A DNA stretch of 17,500 nucleotides, from NCBI GenBank assembly GCA_034096865.1, contig JAWQFJ010012027.1, positions 1-17,500 on the forward strand, in the 5' to 3' direction. The stretch is from Theodoxus fluviatilis (lineage: Eukaryota; Mollusca; Gastropoda; Cycloneritida; Neritidae). The notes under the pieces were generated by a model. It was not told where the DNA came from, made no database searches, and was given only the letters and a program-made list of their open reading frames with translations. The position numbers and the translations under genes were made by a program. This document shows positions 15,847 to 17,500 of this stretch, in pieces; within the stretch, counting starts at the first letter, position 1; every line of letters begins with the position of its first letter.

Positions 15847-16596
15847 AAAGTTTGGATTATGTTCAATTTGGCCTCTTCTAAAAAGAAAAAAAAGTGACCT
15901 TCAAGGTCAAGGTCAAACAACTAAACCTACCAATGACATCATACACAAAGAAATGCTTTACACATTTTTCCTACCAAAATACATGTGACCTTGACCCAAG
16001 GTCAAGGTCATCCAAGGTCATGCAACACAAAGCTGTTAATTCAAGACATAGGAAGCACAATGGTGCTTATTGGCACTTTCTACCATGAGATATAGTCACT
16101 TTTAGTGGTTCACTACCCCATTTTGGTCACATTTCATAAGGGTCAAAGTGACCTTGACCTTGATATGTGACCAAATGTGTCTCATGATGAAAGTATAACA
16201 TGTGCCCCACATAATTATTAAGTTTGAAACAGTTATCTTCCATAGTTCAGGGTCAAGGTCACTTCAAAATATGTATACAATCCAACTTTGAAGAGCTCCT
16301 GTGACCTTGACCTTGAAGCAAGGTCAACCAAACTGGTATCAAAAGATAGGGCTTGCTTTGACCTATATACCACTTGTAGCTAAGGTCGCCATTCTCAATA
16401 ACGTGGGAGAAAATTGGGAAAATGTGAAAAATGACTGTTTTTGAGACCACATTTATGGCTCCTGTGACCTTGACCTTGAAGCAAGGTCAAGTCACTATGT
16501 ATGTTTTTTGAGGCCTTGTCATCATACACCATCATGCCACATTTGGTGTTGATAGACTTAATAGTCTCCGAGAAAAATCCTACGTTTAAGTTTTTT

Positions 16597-16655
16597 ACGG
16601 ACGGACGCCCGCCCGGACGGACGGACGGACGCCCGCCCGGACGGACGGACGACAC
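16597..16655. repeat. GACG / GCCCGCCC tandem tract
   Basis: ACGGACGCCCGCCCGGACGG is present twice in succession, 24 bp apart, with GGAC tetranucleotides between and after. It is strongly GC-rich. Confidence 0.95.
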
Positions 16656-16668
16656 GGCTCAGTACATA

Positions 16669-16695
16669 GACTCACTTTTGCTTCGCATGTGAGTC
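16669..16695. repeat. Terminal hairpin GACTCAC / GTGAGTC
   Basis: A perfect 7-bp stem (16669-16675 with 16689-16695) around a 13-base loop, followed by an A run. It marks the end of the dispersed repeat; a hairpin close to the 3' end recalls Helitron-type elements, but no CTRR end is visible. Confidence 0.75.
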
Positions 16696-16700
16696 AAAAA

Positions 16701-16749
16701 GGGAGGAAAAAAGGGAGAAAAAAGGGGGAGGGGGATGGGGGTGGGGGGG
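16701..16749. repeat. G-rich tract
   Basis: Several runs of three to seven G separated by short A or T spacers, able in principle to form a G-quadruplex on the plus strand. Confidence 0.85.
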
Positions 16750-17500
16750 TTCAGTCCGACCTATCAACCCTATTTCTTTTTACTATGTTACCTTAACCAT
16801 AACTTTTTTTTTGTTTTACCACATTTCTCTGATATGCTAAGGTGGCTGGAAACTCAGTGCAGGCATAAGATACCATCATTCCATGTGAAAGGAAGGTGTG
16901 TAAAAAAAAAAATCAACCTCATTCTGATGACATGAAAAATTGATCTGTTATATGTTAGGTACTGGCAGCCAAAATTTTGACTCAGAGATTGTTTAGTTTT
17001 TATGTGTTGTGCTTGTACTACTTGATGAAAGATTTAAAATAAAACAAAAATGAAGTGTCTATCTTGATTCGTTCTGGAGATACAGCATTTACTGTATATG
17101 GAAACGCGAAACGTACAGTAATACTAAATATTTTCCAAACTTTGCAGCCTAACAGTCCTCTAATCATACAAGGTACACAGCATATATTGCCTAATTCCAA
17201 ATCCATATATTGTAGGCAGTTCATGTAAGCAAAATGAAGCCATTCTTTTATGCAGTTCCAGTACAACAGGGTGCTGAATATGGCCCAAAATAAGAATTTT
17301 CAACGTGCAAAACATCACCGAGGACCATATTTGAAGGTTTGCTGAACCAAAACTATTGAACTGAGCCCCATCAGACTTATTATACCTGATGACTATATCA
17401 TATAATTTGACACTATTTTTTTCCAAGATACACAAAAGCTTACAGTTCAAGATATTGTGTTATCAATTTGAGGAAAACCCCGATTTGCATGATGGAAAAA
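16750..17500. other. AT-rich DNA, nothing recognised
   Basis: Two overlapping minus-strand frames of 82 and 96 codons (17018-17266, 17160-17450) have ordinary composition but no recognisable motif, and they overlap each other. I see no repeat structure here. Confidence 0.4.

Larger units (their letters stand above)
15820..16700. mobile_element. Molluscan-type dispersed repeat rich in TGACCTTGA words
   Basis: The unit contains many TGACCTTGACC / AAGGTCAAGGTCA segments, then a GACGGAC tract and a terminal hairpin. A 33-bp segment beginning GCTCCTGTGACCTTGACC is repeated 163 bp apart (16295-16327 and 16458-16490). I recall very similar sequence, including the ending CATAGACTCACTTTTGCTTCG, as abundant in gastropod and bivalve genomes. 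It has no coding capacity. Boundaries are approximate: the left is set at a hairpin and the right after the GTGAGTC stem. Confidence 0.6.

Noticed and set aside
15988..16490. TGACCTTGA cluster as a gene-specific enhancer
   Set aside because: It belongs to a dispersed repeat family, so the motif density alone is not evidence for a local enhancer; reported instead as a property of the repeat.
17018..17450. Two overlapping minus-strand frames of 82 and 96 codons
   Set aside because: They overlap in different frames, show no motif, and lie in plain AT-rich DNA.

Overview
This 17.5 kb window looks like intergenic or intronic DNA from an animal nuclear genome, most likely a marine mollusc and perhaps a gastropod. 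The reasons are long CA/TG, GA and GGAT microsatellites, several minisatellites, decayed and intact non-LTR retrotransposons, and a dispersed repeat built from TGACCTTGA/TCAAGGTCA words that ends in a GACGGAC-rich tract and a GACTCAC...GTGAGTC hairpin. I remember that last family from molluscan genomes. The taxon is an inference from repeat content. There are no operons, bacterial genes, CRISPR arrays or rRNA genes, and I saw no tRNA.

Layout, left to right. 1-833 is the 3' end of a decayed non-LTR element: a frameshifted C-terminal Cys/His tail, a 3' UTR holding a TG microsatellite, an AATAAA signal and a CTTTGA-repeat tail. 1784-2989 holds two ~355-bp direct repeats about 96% identical, with a 150-bp CA array and unique DNA between them. 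2990-~6150 is a near full-length RTE-like retrotransposon with one intact 984-aa endonuclease/reverse transcriptase ORF. It is the only long gene in the window, and two positions usually conserved in its RT domain are altered. 6150-7878 is mostly featureless apart from a weak candidate exon and a GA microsatellite.

7879-9437 is a terminal-inverted-repeat (TIR) DNA element with perfect 16-bp ends, a second inner pair of ~125-bp inverted arms, and several internal direct repeats. Within it lies a previously hidden, frameshifted, tandemly duplicated Cys/His-containing coding module on the minus strand. 9437-10250 is microsatellite-rich and includes 27 consecutive G.

10250-11880 is the stretch most likely to hold host genes, on the minus strand. 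One candidate is a 96-bp internal exon with good acceptor and donor sites (10510-10605). The other is a 257-bp terminal exon (11582-11838) encoding 84 residues with six cysteines, followed about 50 bases later by AATAAA. Between them is a motif cluster with inverted CCAAT boxes and RFX-like half-sites.

11880-13340 is a dispersed invertebrate repeat containing a 15-unit, 22-bp minisatellite, followed directly by a 13-unit, 40/41-bp minisatellite. 13382-13676 is CA/CTAC-rich simple sequence. 15045-15768 is a 19-bp satellite split by a ~397-bp structured insert. 15820-16700 is the molluscan-type repeat carrying eleven exact TCAAGGTCA-type words. The last 750 bases are largely unexplained.

The genes do not form a pathway: the window is a graveyard of mobile elements around one or two possible host exons. 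The observations most worth following are the hidden coding module inside the TIR element, the two minus-strand exons, and the nuclear-receptor-site-like repeat.
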